Origin: Paramacrobiotus richtersi
Taxonomy: Eukaryota; Tardigrada; Eutardigrada; Parachela; Macrobiotidae
Direction: 5' to 3'
DNA length: 58,935 bases
Assembly: GCA_034698045.1 (NCBI GenBank)
Contig: JAQGAU010000020.1
Span: 1 to 58,935 of the forward strand
The stretch's first letter is position 1, and the number at the start of each line of letters is the position of its first letter. Below, piece by piece: positions 12,006 through 22,985 of this stretch. Both the position numbers and the translations under genes were made by a program. The notes below the pieces were generated by a model that ran no database searches, was not told the origin of the DNA, and saw only the letters and a program-made list of their open reading frames with translations.

Positions 12006-12990
12006 GATCCAGACAGAATGATGCTTTAAAGGACGATAAAAACTACTTTTGATCCCGCTCCGCAAAAAGAGACAGTGAATACATCTATTCGGGTTCACTA
12101 GTTCAGTCTAGCTGTGTCGAAATCAGATTTCACTCTAAAAGAAACAGACATCAGAAACGAAAGTGGAAATGATTCCGCATATCGACCAAAATTCCGTCAT
12201 TCTCTGTGCATCGCTATTAAATTTTCGTTCGTCACATGCAGTATGCTGTGGTTTTGTTGTGAGCGTGTACACTGCAGCCTATAGAATTCATTCGTTCGGC
12301 CGGTGAGTGGGCCTGGAGGCTTGAGCTGGCTGTGAATTGACGCCTATAAAGAGCATAGGCGCATGCTGTAAAAACACTATTCGGCCGACTTGTGGGCTTC
12401 AAATCTTTGTTATCGGCTTAACAACGGTTTCGACCTGTTTGGCCCATAACCTGCACAGTCTCGATCGCACCAAATAAATTACAGGGCAGGATGTTTGAAA
12501 TACGTCTTCAGTTCCCGCACATATATATTGCAGGGGCGTGTCAGCTCAACCGCAAACACGCGCGTAGCATAATTCCAAAATGGCTATAGTACTGTTTCGG
12601 TCGTCACGTGCTATCTTTGCTGTGTAACCCGGTAGCCATCTTGTTCTGATTATATTGCGTCAAAAGGTCTCTGATTGGTCCGCTACGGCTCTGCGAAGAG
12701 GTTTTGTAGCAAGCGTGCCCTGCATAATGCTTGCAAAGTGATTGGACATGAATTCCACATTCCGCATCGAAGATGATATAAATTATCTGTAATGTTTTTG
12801 ACCAGTCAACATTGTGTTTTTTCAACTCACCGAAACGTGATCCGCGGAGATTGTCGGGAATAGTTGAACTCCAGTTGCTGCTGTTGTGTGGAAATGTAAT
12901 AATTTCCAATGGATTCGTCGGTGAGCTCTTGTTTACGCTTCGCATTTCGTGGTATTCCTTCAGTCCCTCAGTCCCTTGTATCACCTTCAG
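12006..12990. other. No clear gene
   Basis: Open frames overlap on both strands near 12.6-12.98 kb but none has family features. Earlier exons of the 12991 exon may lie here unseen. Confidence 0.4.
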
Positions 12991-13182
12991 GTTGTATCTG
13001 GTTACTCGTTTGAGGACGAAGATGGAAAGACCTATAAAGTGCCCGGCAAGAAGGACTTTCCAGACGGGAAGAGGAAAGTTCTTAGCTGCACAATTGTCGT
13101 AAAAGCGCTGGTTCAGAGCGACGAGGATGATTCCGAAGGTGGAAGTGTTGTTGAGATCGACTGTGGTGCGCTCGGAACTTAG
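12991..13182 (+). CDS. Terminal exon, acidic hypothetical protein
   Basis: A TATCACCTTCAG acceptor leads into 63 codons starting VVSGYSFEDEDGKTYKVPGK and closing with an acidic QSDEDDSEGG stretch, two Cys and a TAG stop. The codon usage and composition look coding. I do not recognise the family. The 5' exons are not identified, so start and localisation are unknown. Confidence 0.45.
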   Translation, partial: VVSGYSFEDEDGKTYKVPGKKDFPDGKRKVLSCTIVVKALVQSDEDDSEGGSVVEIDCGALGT

Positions 13183-13257
13183 TAAGCCTTATCGGAATAT
13201 ATACATTCATTTGAAAACGTGTTACAGAAGTCTGGATTCTAATGAAGATTAAAGATG

Positions 13258-13345
13258 TACCTACCAGTAAAATCCAATAAACAGATCGCCGTAGAGTGCA
13301 ATATTAAACTTTAAACTTGCACATCAACACATGTGCAAATTTTGT
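13258..13345. repeat. Fragment of the 37.7-38.4 kb fold-back family
   Basis: CCAATAAACAGATCGCCGTA and the sequence around it match the outer arms of the fold-back element at 37671-38405. It is a solo fragment of one arm. Confidence 0.65.
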
Positions 13346-13907
13346 AAAATACTGGTAACAATAGCTGCTAAACGACAGGACCATTCTGGGTAGAAGCGTT
13401 CGGAAAAGTCATATAATTTTCTAATTTAACGTTGCTAGAGTTTCCGGAAGCGGTTACATAATCAACAGAAACGGTTACAGAAGCGGTGAGCGAGAATGAC
13501 CTGGATCGGAAAGCGCAAGCAGTCTGTATACAGGCTCAAATTAGGCGATTAAATTATAAATGCAGTTCGCAAGATAACAATTAACTCTACAATTAATGAT
13601 GTATGGATGGTAATAATTCACCTTCTTGAATTAGGAGAAAATAAAAATGAAGTGAAGTTACTGTAGAAACTAAAGTTACTGCACTGTAGAAATGAAGTGA
13701 AGTTACTGTTCAGGTAGCAGGTAATAGCCAACGAAATACGTATTTTGGTTCGAAACCATTTTGAAGAGCTTACATAATTTTGCAGTAGCGGATTCCTGTC
13801 AGACGCGGCCTGGAAATCAACGGACAGCTTTTTAAGCTGCCTAAGGAAAGGATGCAAAGGATTACCGGCAATCTTCTGCAAATTTAGTCAAGCCGATTTG
13901 CAAGACT

Positions 13908-14280
13908 ATGGAGATGGCCTTACCGAACGTTTCATACTGTAAGCATATCGTTTGTGGAAGACGAACATCTAGAGTAAAGTCTTTCGTTCACTGTAGAGAA
14001 GCCCAGTCAAGTGGCCAGACTGTCTTACGCAAACGAGTTGTCCGCTTGGGTCGCCAGTCTGATAGTAAGACGGTCATATTTGGTCCAGAAGAAGCTTTCC
14101 GTGCGGGATTGTCGGGTAACTACGAACGTGTGGACCTTTCCTCTACCGTATACGTATGGATCCCTAACAGTATCCCGGAACTCTCAATTCCTGACGAAAT
14201 TCCGCTTGAGTTTGATGCAGTAATGTTCTTATCCTCGATCATGCCCGAGAAAACGCTACTGGCATTCACAATCAACTTAG
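13908..14280 (+). CDS. Possible exon, hypothetical protein
   Basis: This is an open frame of about 124 codons, ending in a good TTAG|GTAAGAC donor. The second half (FGPEEAFRAGLSGNYERVDL, then IPELSIPDEIPLEFDAVMF) looks protein-like. The first part is less convincing and may be intron before an unseen acceptor. A downstream frame at 14702-14823 with AGIVVESNVYIIG recalls a Kelch strand, but the splice phases do not join cleanly. Function unknown. Confidence 0.3.
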
Positions 14281-15966
14281 GTAAGACGGTCAGGGTGACT
14301 TTTGCAACCACCATCAGATTTCATGTATGTCTTGCATATATCTTACATTAGTTTGGAAACTTTCGCTCTGGTAAAGCACAGCACGCTTTTATAAGTGCTC
14401 AAATAGCATAAGAATTTCCACTAGCCTGACCAGTAAACATGAATATCCAGAACCTATGAATATCTGAACGTTTTTTCTTGTTGATATTGACTGCTGAAGG
14501 GTCATTTTAATCCGTACTACACTCTTCCTGTTTCCATCCTTGCTAAATTCTGTTGAGCTGATCATACAGTAACTGAATTAGAGCATTGGAGTGTTCGACG
14601 ATTAAGAACAACTCGTGTAAAATACCTTAGTACATGTCATCTCCAGTGGTATGCCCATCGCGGTACTACATGCATGCATGCTTAACAATCTCACTCCGCA
14701 GAATATCTGCGCGGGACAGCACCTGGTACTGTGCTGGGATTGTTGTCGAATCAAACGTCTACATCATCGGTTCTGAACCATCGAACTTGATCTTTAGCGA
14801 CGATAGCCGCATCTGCAGTATATAAGAAACCACTGACATACGTAAACCTTGGATGAGTGCGAACGGGTACGGCTTGTGGTAGCGAGGGTATGCTTTGTAC
14901 CTGAAGGTGATGATGCGACTGCTACGTTGAATTGCAAAAGACATCGAACTGCCTAATGGGTGCTGTGCTCAGAATCACATACCTGTGTACCTAGCTTATT
15001 CCTCTTTATAGACGATAGTGGTTACCAGTCGCATGAGTGTCAGGTTACAAGATGTCCCGCAGCTTGCTGTACCATGTGAAGCCTTTTCGTGTTTAGTTTG
15101 CGTCGCAATAAGAGAGCAAAATATACTATAGCTCTCGTTCTTGCCAGGCTTTTTCAGCGAACCTGGCTATGATAGTTTGGCTGGCAGCTTTCCAGTGTTC
15201 ATAGTTGGAGTTGCCATTTTGCACAAGCGAAACGAGTCAGATGAAGATTATTATTATCTGGAGAGTTTTTGTAACAAGAAGAAGTGTTCGGTTTAGGTCA
15301 AGCTAAGGTAGCTTCTTACAATTTGGTAAGTGATGAATGTTTTATCCAGCATGGAAATTAATTTCTGGCAACGGAAAAATGCGGAACGTGACTAAGCGAA
15401 AGTAAAAACCCAATGCATCGTGTTCGAGAAACCGAGAAGGGGTTGCAATGCTGTGTATACAGCTGGGAAACCGCCAGAACACCAGTTGTGAGTCAAACAC
15501 TGCACAAACTATCAGTATACGCCCATGTAGCCCAAACATGGAAAAAGCGGGGACGCTAGACTGCTACCCAAGTTTAAATTGACATAATTTATTACTATAA
15601 TATTTACTTCAGTACTATATTCAAACTGACAGTACTTCAATACGAGTTTATTCCACAGAGCGTTCCATGTAAGCCACATCATTTTACTTAAATCTTATTC
15701 TGGCAAGTAACATGAATGAAACGTACGAAAAAGCTAACAATAAACCAAAACGTTTGACAAAAGCTGAAAATAAGTTAGGCTTTATACATGGAACATGTCA
15801 AATAATCTTAGCAAGTAGAAGTAAAGGTTTTTCCTCAACTGGTAATATTTTACCCTTGTCGGTACCATCTGTTAGACTATTGTTATGTTATCGTCTTTAA
15901 TGAAACAACGTACATTTGTGATCAAACTAAGACCTCTAACTATAAAAATTCAACAACCGATTTTTA
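14281..15966. other. No supported gene
   Basis: Apart from the weak Kelch-like frame at 14702-14823, I see only short unconserved frames. The stretch 15.5-15.9 kb is A/T-rich. Confidence 0.45.
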
Positions 15967-17613
15967 TCAAACCGCGCTCCCACTAGCGCGGTAATTAACG
16001 CTCAACCAATCATATTTTCTAACAAAATCCCCGAACTCTGAGCAGCGTAGAGCCCGGATAGCGTCCTTCTGGAACTCGAGTGCCAGGTCCAGAGTATGTT
16101 GCCCATAAGTCTGAACAATGTTGTTTCCGTTGGGCCCATTAAGGAGTGGCACAAGGAGCTGTGCATACCTTCAAACCATTCAGCGTCAGTTGAAAAGTAT
16201 CGAACTGACATTCTGACAAAGAAATGCAATGTGTTACCGGCAAACAAGTTTGCGTCCATATGGAACAACGCAGGCGACCGTCGAATTTTCCTGACTACTA
16301 TTCCAGATATCCCGTTTTGCTTCCTCCACAGCGTTGACGGGTGGTGAAAGCTCGCCCAAGCGTTTGACAATGACGGGAACCAAGATATTCAGATAGTCCA
16401 CAGATTTATTACTTTTAATCACTTCCGCCAATGCCCACAGTACGTCAGGTGTGACTTCTACGTAGTCGATAGCGCTCATTGTTTCATGGGGCGGACATAC
16501 CCAAGGAGTTCGTGAGCAGCGATCAATAATTTCCAATAGAACTCGTGCGGTACGGTTGACCTGACTACAACAAATAGTTGGAAAATGCAGTGGTATTATA
16601 TCTCTTTATGAACTGCACACCCTGTTGCAATTAAAGCTGGTTATCAAAAATTCAAAACCAAAAAGAACTAACTCCATTCCTGACATTCTAAAAAGCTCAC
16701 CAGTGCGTGGTAGGGTTCCCAGAACTTACGCCGCTCTACCCCTAACAACTGAGGCACTTTTGAATGACAGGAATGGCTTTAGTTTTTTTGGTATCAACTG
16801 TTGATAAAGAAGTTTAATTGCAGAAGGCGACTCCAGCGCTACCTAAGTTATGTTACTTCGCAACAATGTTCTTATTAAAAGTGTCGCAAATTCATAAGCT
16901 GCCACCGTTTTTTACTGGGTAGAAAACCAAAAATTGATCAATACTCACCAGATTTTTAAAACTTTATGGGTAGTTGTCGCCTGTTTCTGCGATTTTCGCG
17001 TACGAAACTGTTTACGTGCAAATAAGGCGACAGAATTATAAAGCTTAACAATCTGATTCGGATCGTAATCTTCCTTCATGGAACTCCAACTTACGCATTA
17101 ATAACTTCGAAAATTGATAACTTGTTACCTTAATTGTGCTGGGTAGAAACCAAAAAAAAATTGTTCTGGAATCACCAGATTCTGTAGATTTTACAGGTAG
17201 TAGTAGAGCTATATACATACGTAGTCGCTTACGCGAATTTCACACACGAAATGTTATACCAATCCTAATTCCAACCGTTATATTTGTTACAGAGAAGCTC
17301 CCAATCGAAAGTCTACAGAACCGAGAAAGTGTAGAAACAGTTACCGAACTTACATGGAAAATTCGTTCAGTGCTTCCCGGGGAGTTTTCGACTTCTGAGC
17401 TGCAGTCGCGGCATCCAGATTCAAACCATACAATTTCCCTACCTTCGGAAAAACCGCGAGAAGCGGGAGAAGGTGGTCATTGGGATGTCCAGCCGCTGCT
17501 TCCAAGCCATTCATAGCCGACTGACAGTCAGCAGCCGCTGTAAGATTGGGGTTCAGTGATTGAACATTTCCGCTGATGCTCAACAGAAGGACGATGCTTA
17601 CGCTGATCCACAT
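15967..17613 (-). CDS. Secreted helical protein, family unknown
   Basis: A four-exon gene model joins in phase: 17613..17354, 16564..16299, 16212..16169 and 16110..15967, for 237 residues. The start MWISVSIVLLLSISGNVQS is a clear signal peptide with a likely cut after Ser. The rest is mostly predicted helix with few Cys, for example NVDYL-type turns around VPVIVKRLGELSPPVNAVEE and a C-terminal EFQKDAIRALRCSEFGDFV. Introns 2 and 3 are short (86 and 58 nt); intron 1 is about 790 nt. A decayed paralogue lies upstream at 18.6-19.5 kb, so this is a tandem pair. I do not recognise a domain. It is probably an exported structural or binding protein. Confidence 0.7.
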
Positions 17614-18639
17614 TTTCTCAGGATTTTTTTCTCGATATCTTAAACACCTACTTTGGTTAAAAATTAAAACTGCAGTATCAAGCGCGGAGATACGGTAATA
17701 TAGGTAGAGTGTTTGGTGGAACAACAAACAAGTGCACAACAGAAAGCCGATAAATATCAGCGTTTTCGTAGCAAATGTAACATATTAAGGCTTATAGCGG
17801 AAAAACCCGGTCGCCCCAAGCTTGCCACGTTTGAATTTACTCCGAATAGTTTAGGGTTGTTGATCACCGGTCACTTCTGTCAAGAGTTGTTTGCTGTCTC
17901 ACCGCCCAACAGAAAATGCTGTCATCTGGATCGCGACAACAAAAACAACCATTACATAAGAAGCTTTGAGCGGAACACAGTAGACTGCACTCACTGCAGC
18001 ATTGAAAAAGCGTAATAACGAATCGGTAATATTATCTACAAGACTTCAACTGCCTTGCGGCCCTTCGTTTTTCACAAAATATTTCGTGGCGCGAGAACCG
18101 CGTTATGTGTTTTTGAGCTTGATAAAAGAAATTATAGCGGTACCGTACACAGGTGGTCACCCAGCAATCCGATACAAGCCGTTAAAAGGAACCGTCCTAA
18201 AATGATACAAATGTTTCTGGCAAAACCGAGACTACAGAAAACTTGTTTAGTCCAAGTCAGTTATATCGTCAAAATTTCGAATGAATTGTGGGTGTGATAA
18301 TGTGCGGAGCAAGGGTTCTAATGCAAATTACAGGTGACAACTATTTACACAACTAACACAAACAAATGTCGGGTCGTACTGGTATCCGAAAGACGCATTT
18401 CTAAATGGCGCGTTCTAGATTATATTCTAACTGATAGACTAATGTTTCATCCCTTTGAAAGTACTGTATACCATTTTCGAGCGAGAAAGTTATCTGTAAA
18501 ACTCACAATCCGTTCCATAGTCAGCAAGAAAGCCACAAGCTTATCGTTTGCGCCTGTGCATCCTGTTTTGGCAAAACGTGCAAACGCCAATTTGTTCAAC
18601 ACAGAGGACACCTTAGTGCTCAAAATGAGAGATCTAACT
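17614..18639. other. No gene seen between the secreted pair
   Basis: Open plus-strand frames at 17.7-18.3 kb have no homology or splice logic. This is probably intergenic DNA. Confidence 0.45.
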
Positions 18640-18800
18640 GGCACAACGGCACAGTGGGATCAACGCGCCTTCGACGGCCCGATAATTGCCCCTCATCCAG
18701 TCGTAAGTTCGAACAAAATCACCAAATTCGCGCATCGAGGAGGCCGCATAGCGTCCTTTTGGAACTCCCGCGCTACATTGTGGGTGTTTTGTCCACAAGT
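18640..18800 (-). pseudogene. Last exon of the broken secreted-protein paralogue
   Basis: After a GTTGAG acceptor, TCGQNTHNVAREFQKDAMRP aligns with TYGQHTLDLALEFQKDAIRA of the 15967 gene. A 1-nt deletion shifts the frame, and homology resumes as EFGDFVRTYDWMRGNYRA against EFGDFVRKYDWLSVNYRA. The upstream intron is also recognisable (GGACCCAGTGGAAAGAA). This exon is clearly paralogous and clearly frame-broken. Confidence 0.75.
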
Positions 18801-19218
18801 CTCAACAATTCTTTCCACTGGGTCCGTTCAAAGCCGACACAGCTAGCTGTATTATTATAACTGTAACGGTACGTACATTACGGGGAAAAAATTTTAGCTG
18901 TATCTTACGGGTAGATGTCATGTCGCCAGAGCTTCGCGTGGATTTGTTGGACTGACCGTTACATTTGGAAGATCGAATAGCGGTTCGAGTCTTCGAAAAT
19001 CAGACAAAAGTCGCCTCATGTGCTTGTCAGGCCAATATTCACATGATGCACAGCTTCATGCTGTACTGCCGATACCAGTTGCACAAGTCAAATTCTGGAA
19101 CTATATTTTGCTGTTCATGCTTTTATGTACAAATTAGTGCCAGCAAGTTACAGTATGTAATTACTGGCATCATCAAAATTCGAGAAATATGTTTACACCA
19201 ACTGCAAAGCTTACCTAC

Positions 19219-19457
19219 AAGCAAAACTCACCCATTGCTTGTCGGGGGTTCTGTAGGTTGGCAGTTTCATTCCTGGCATCTACACGGAAGCGGCTGAGCA
19301 CTGCGATACTTGAAAAGGCACAGAGAAATCGGGCACTTTGAGCTGCGGGGTTTCTATCGGTGTTTAAAAATCTGTCGAAAACCGACTGGTATTTGTCAAC
19401 GGATGTGACACTGCTTTCCAGTGTCTCGACATATCTGCTGAGCCTTAGTATAATGAC
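19219..19457 (-). pseudogene. First exon of the broken secreted-protein paralogue
   Basis: There is an open minus frame without a start codon: SRYVETLESSVTSVDKYQSV, then AFSSIAVLSRFRVDARN and NPRQAMGEFC. It ends at a GTAGGT donor in phase 2. The C-terminal part aligns with AVFPKVGKLYGLNLDA and TPREALNEFS of the 15967 gene, whose exon 1 also ends in phase 2. The 5' end, where the signal peptide should be, coincides with the hAT-like insertion at 19466. Exon 2 of this copy was not found. With its frameshifted last exon, this is a pseudogene. Confidence 0.65.
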
Positions 19458-19465
19458 GATCCATG

Positions 19466-20235
19466 GCCCAAGGGCTAAAATTGTGTGTAGTATTACACAC
19501 TTTGTGTAGTATTAAAAGTGTAGTGTGTAGTATTACCCTGGCCAGTGTGCAACATTAAAAGCGTCGAAATCCGTTGAGAAATATTTGGAGGGGTCTTTTT
19601 GTAGCTGACGACTGAATAACGTACACAAATGCAGCAGTTTGACATCTAAAATTGCCTATCCAAGTTGTTTCCTAACGTCACTTTGACTTTGACACTCTGC
19701 GCAAATTTCGCTAAGAATCAGACCACCTGTTTCGAAAATGTTCGTCACCTTCGCGCTTCGCGCGAATTTTAGCGTTTCCAAATGTAGAAATCGTTGAGGC
19801 CGCACACCGTCGGTTAAATAACAAGATCGGTTGAGACTTAAATTCTTTTTTGATTTTCTTTGGAAGAAAACCAGCATTTTTATATGACGAATTTGCCTGT
19901 TTCGGGTCTCTCCCGGCGATTTTTGTACGGATCTGGCTGAAAATTAGACACTCTGAGCTGAAAATGCTCGTTACCGTCGCGCTTCGCGCGAACTGAAGCA
20001 ATGAGTATACGACCTTGTTCACCGGTTGTGACGTTGTCCTAACTTTAGGCGAAAGCAGGACAACCGCGCACCTACGTGCAAGCTTTTCCCTAACTTGCAT
20101 TGTGATTTCGTCGAGCATTTGGTCAGTTTCCGGTGTCAGCCTCGGCGACGTTTTCCTACCCACCGCCCCAGGGGGCCACCCCCTGGGGCGGCCGGGGGGA
20201 GTGTGAAGTATTAAAATTCTACTATTTTAGCCCCT
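19466..20235. mobile_element. hAT-like non-autonomous element
   Basis: The ends carry inverted GGGCTAAAAT (19472-19481) and ATTTTAGCCC (20224-20233). GATCCATG occurs just outside both ends (19458-19465 and 20236-20243), an 8-bp duplication as expected for hAT elements. The exact boundary is ambiguous by a few bases because the left end has extra GCCCA. Inside are two copies of a module with CGCGCTTCGCGCG (near 19753 and 19977) and TAGTATTA/CACAC subterminal repeats. Open frames inside show no transposase. Confidence 0.65.
20164..20190. repeat. Perfect GC-rich hairpin, 12-bp arms
   Basis: CGCCCCAGGGGG, a 3-nt loop CCA, then CCCCCTGGGGCG. It lies about 45 bp inside the right end of the hAT-like element and stands out from the A/T-rich surroundings. 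Confidence 0.9.
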
Positions 20236-20904
20236 GATCCATGCTCTGCTCCACAACAATGCTTCGCGTGTCTGTTTTACAACCACTGACTAGTTCCAAT
20301 TACAACGATTCACGGTATACGTTATGGTAGCGCTGACGCGCTACCTGGGCATCCAGAAATCCAACTAAGGAACAACACTGCTGATTAATTATCAGCACAC
20401 ATGGAGTGCAACGATCCCTACGAATCCAGCAGAATAGTGTCTGCAAGTATTCCGCCGATTAAACATTAAAATAGGGAAAAGATATTTGTTACAGTATACG
20501 CTGTATTATTCTATACGGATCTATGGGCTGTTAGTCTGTTACACACTGTAGCGACAAAACCGTAGTATATCGGCTGAGGATGCTATTTCCAGTAAGTCAT
20601 AAGTATCCGGCCATAACTGTAAAATGCCGGAACCGAAACGCATCTCGTTTTCCTGTCTTTGGTTAAAGATATGTTCCAGAGTCCTGTAAGAGAAAAACAT
20701 TACACAAATGTTTTTTGCCCGTGAAATTTTGTTTAAACGAATTTCTGAAGTGTGTAAAATTCACATTGTAAAGTGGCAGAAATATGCCTCCGAACACAGC
20801 TTGGTCATGCAGAAGCATCGTCATTTTTATGTGTATTTTTTGGCATATATTTGTCCAAATAAATTGGTGGTTAACGAGAATTTTGAAGGCAGCATATTGT
20901 TGTG

Positions 20905-22985
20905 GCAGTGTGAATACTCATGACTATCATGTCGAAGGAAACGTAGTGTAACGGCTTTCATCCTGATAGTGCAGTTGTGGCAAAGCAAAATATACTCAGA
21001 ACAAATCAGCCGAGAAAGTATTTCGTACTTTTTCTTGTTCTCCCAACTTGCAACGAACATTAAAAGTATTAAGAATTAAACAAGTATGAACTATCCACAA
21101 AATAAATTAATCAACGGGACAAAAATAATTACATATAACTTACTTATAAAACAAAATTAATCAACCGGGGAAAATAATCATAAAAAAAGCGAATTCGATA
21201 CAAAAGAATATTAAACACATATGTAAAAACCACAAACAGTCACGTATAATGACATAATTAAAAAACCGACCAAGAAGCTTGGAAATCATAAATCGTTTAA
21301 TAATCACAATTTTTTTTAATAAAAAATGACTAAACGAAGCAAATTAATCGACAACACGAGCAAAGCTACGCTAAAGCAAAAATACAGTAAACAGGAAGCA
21401 ACAAAGCCAGTTAATTAATAAATCCACAATTCGATAATTAGGCAAAAAATCAATAAAAAGCACACGAATGCTCCAAAATGGCTATAAATCGTTGGCACAA
21501 AATCAAATTAAACAAGCAGTGTTACTGTGTTTTGTAGTGAGACTGTGAATACTCATGACTATTATATGTCAAAGGAAACGTAGTGTAATGGCTTTCATCC
21601 TCTGACTGCTACTTGCAAAGCAAAACATACTCTTTACAAATCAGCCAAGAAAAATACTCCTTATTGTTCTTACAAATGTTTTCAACATACAACAAACATT
21701 GAGATTTACTAAAGATTAAACAAGTATGGAATATACAGAAAATAAGTTAATCAACGGGAGAAATAAATACAAATAAATTCAATATAAATCAAACCAATCG
21801 GGAAAAATGATCACACAAATAAGTGAATTTAATACAAACGAATGTTAAACCGTAAGAACGAACAAAACAGGTACACAATGAAATAATAATAATTAAAACG
21901 CGACCAAAAATCTTGGAATTAATAAATCGCTAAACGACTGCTTCGCTCAATAATATTGTTTAAATAAAAAATGATTAAACAAAGCCAATCAATCAAAAAC
22001 ACGAACAAAGCAGCGCTAGCTCTTGCACAGATACCGTAAACAGAAAATAAAAAAAGCCAAGTAATTAACAAATCCACAAATTAATAATAAAGCAAAGAAA
22101 TCAATAAAAAAGTCAACAAAACGCCAAAAAATCTATAAATCAATTGGTAAAAAACCGAATATAAACAAGCAGTACAGACATCCAATTGATAAATGGAAAA
22201 AATTGGAAAGTCTGTAAACCGATCAATAAAAAGGAGGAAACAAAAATGAACAAAAAATTAGTTTTATCCATACAAAAATATAGAAAAGAATACACAAAGA
22301 ACAACTCCGTCGAGAAAATACACAAAAAAATCGCTCCACCTATCTGTAAGCTTCCATCTGTTTCCTTTCTGCTTCTTGCCGCTACCGGCTACCCAGTCCC
22401 AGCACATGCGCCACATTGGGCGCGTTGTGTGGTGAGAAGTCGCGACGATTATGGCTACATCGTCCGCTTCCGGCTAGTCGTTTACCGACACATCCGGGCC
22501 GCCACTGACCCCGCGCATGGATCACAAACCGGACAAACAGCTGCGGCCAGTCGAAAACAGCCGCGGACAATGGAGATTTGGTAATTGGTGGTGTTGATCA
22601 ACTAGCTCTCGTTAGGTCCTCTTTTTCTAAAAATTACTGAAACTGGTCGATTTTTTGTTAGTCACGTAAGACTTTTACGAGCTGGAAACCAGTTCGTTAC
22701 AATTCTGATTTGTACGACTCCGTGTTGGAGCATGATTGCCTATATTTTTGTGGAGGCACTGTGAATACTCATGACTAGTACATGTATGTCGAAGGAAATT
22801 TAGAAAAATTACTGCAATGGCTTTCATGTGCAGTCTGAAGTTCTTTAAATCAAAATAAAACAAATCAGCCCGGAAAAGATTTCGTACTTTTTTATTGTTT
22901 TACAACTGCCTCCAATATGCAATGAACATTAAAATTTAATAAAGATTAAACAAGTATAGAAGAATATGTGCTCAAAGCAAGTTAA
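20905..22985. repeat. Tandem A-rich repeat of about 636 bp
   Basis: The marker GTGAATACTCATGACTA starts at 20909, 21545 and 22761. The first two units are nearly full-length neighbours (period 636), sharing GGAAACGTAGTGTAA, AATCAGCC, AAGATTAAACAAGTATG and AATTAATCAACGGGA in order. The third is partial (to about 22980) and separated by unrelated GC-richer DNA. A further partial copy sits at 29.18-29.30 kb. No coding potential. Confidence 0.85.

Noticed and set aside
14702-14823. Kelch repeat exon (AGIVVESNVYIIG)
   Set aside because: One strand-like motif only, and it does not join in phase with the exon at 13908-14280.
18640-18830. Two compensating frameshifts in the secreted-protein paralogue
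   Set aside because: The 2-nt difference falls in the intron upstream of the acceptor; only the 1-nt deletion affects coding.
19711-20163. Protein of 150 residues on the minus strand
   Set aside because: It lies wholly inside the hAT-like element and its internal repeat reflects duplicated DNA modules; no transposase motif.
22186-22584. Lys-rich protein with signal-like middle
   Set aside because: It begins in the A-rich tandem repeat and crosses into unrelated GC-rich DNA, so the frame is accidental.
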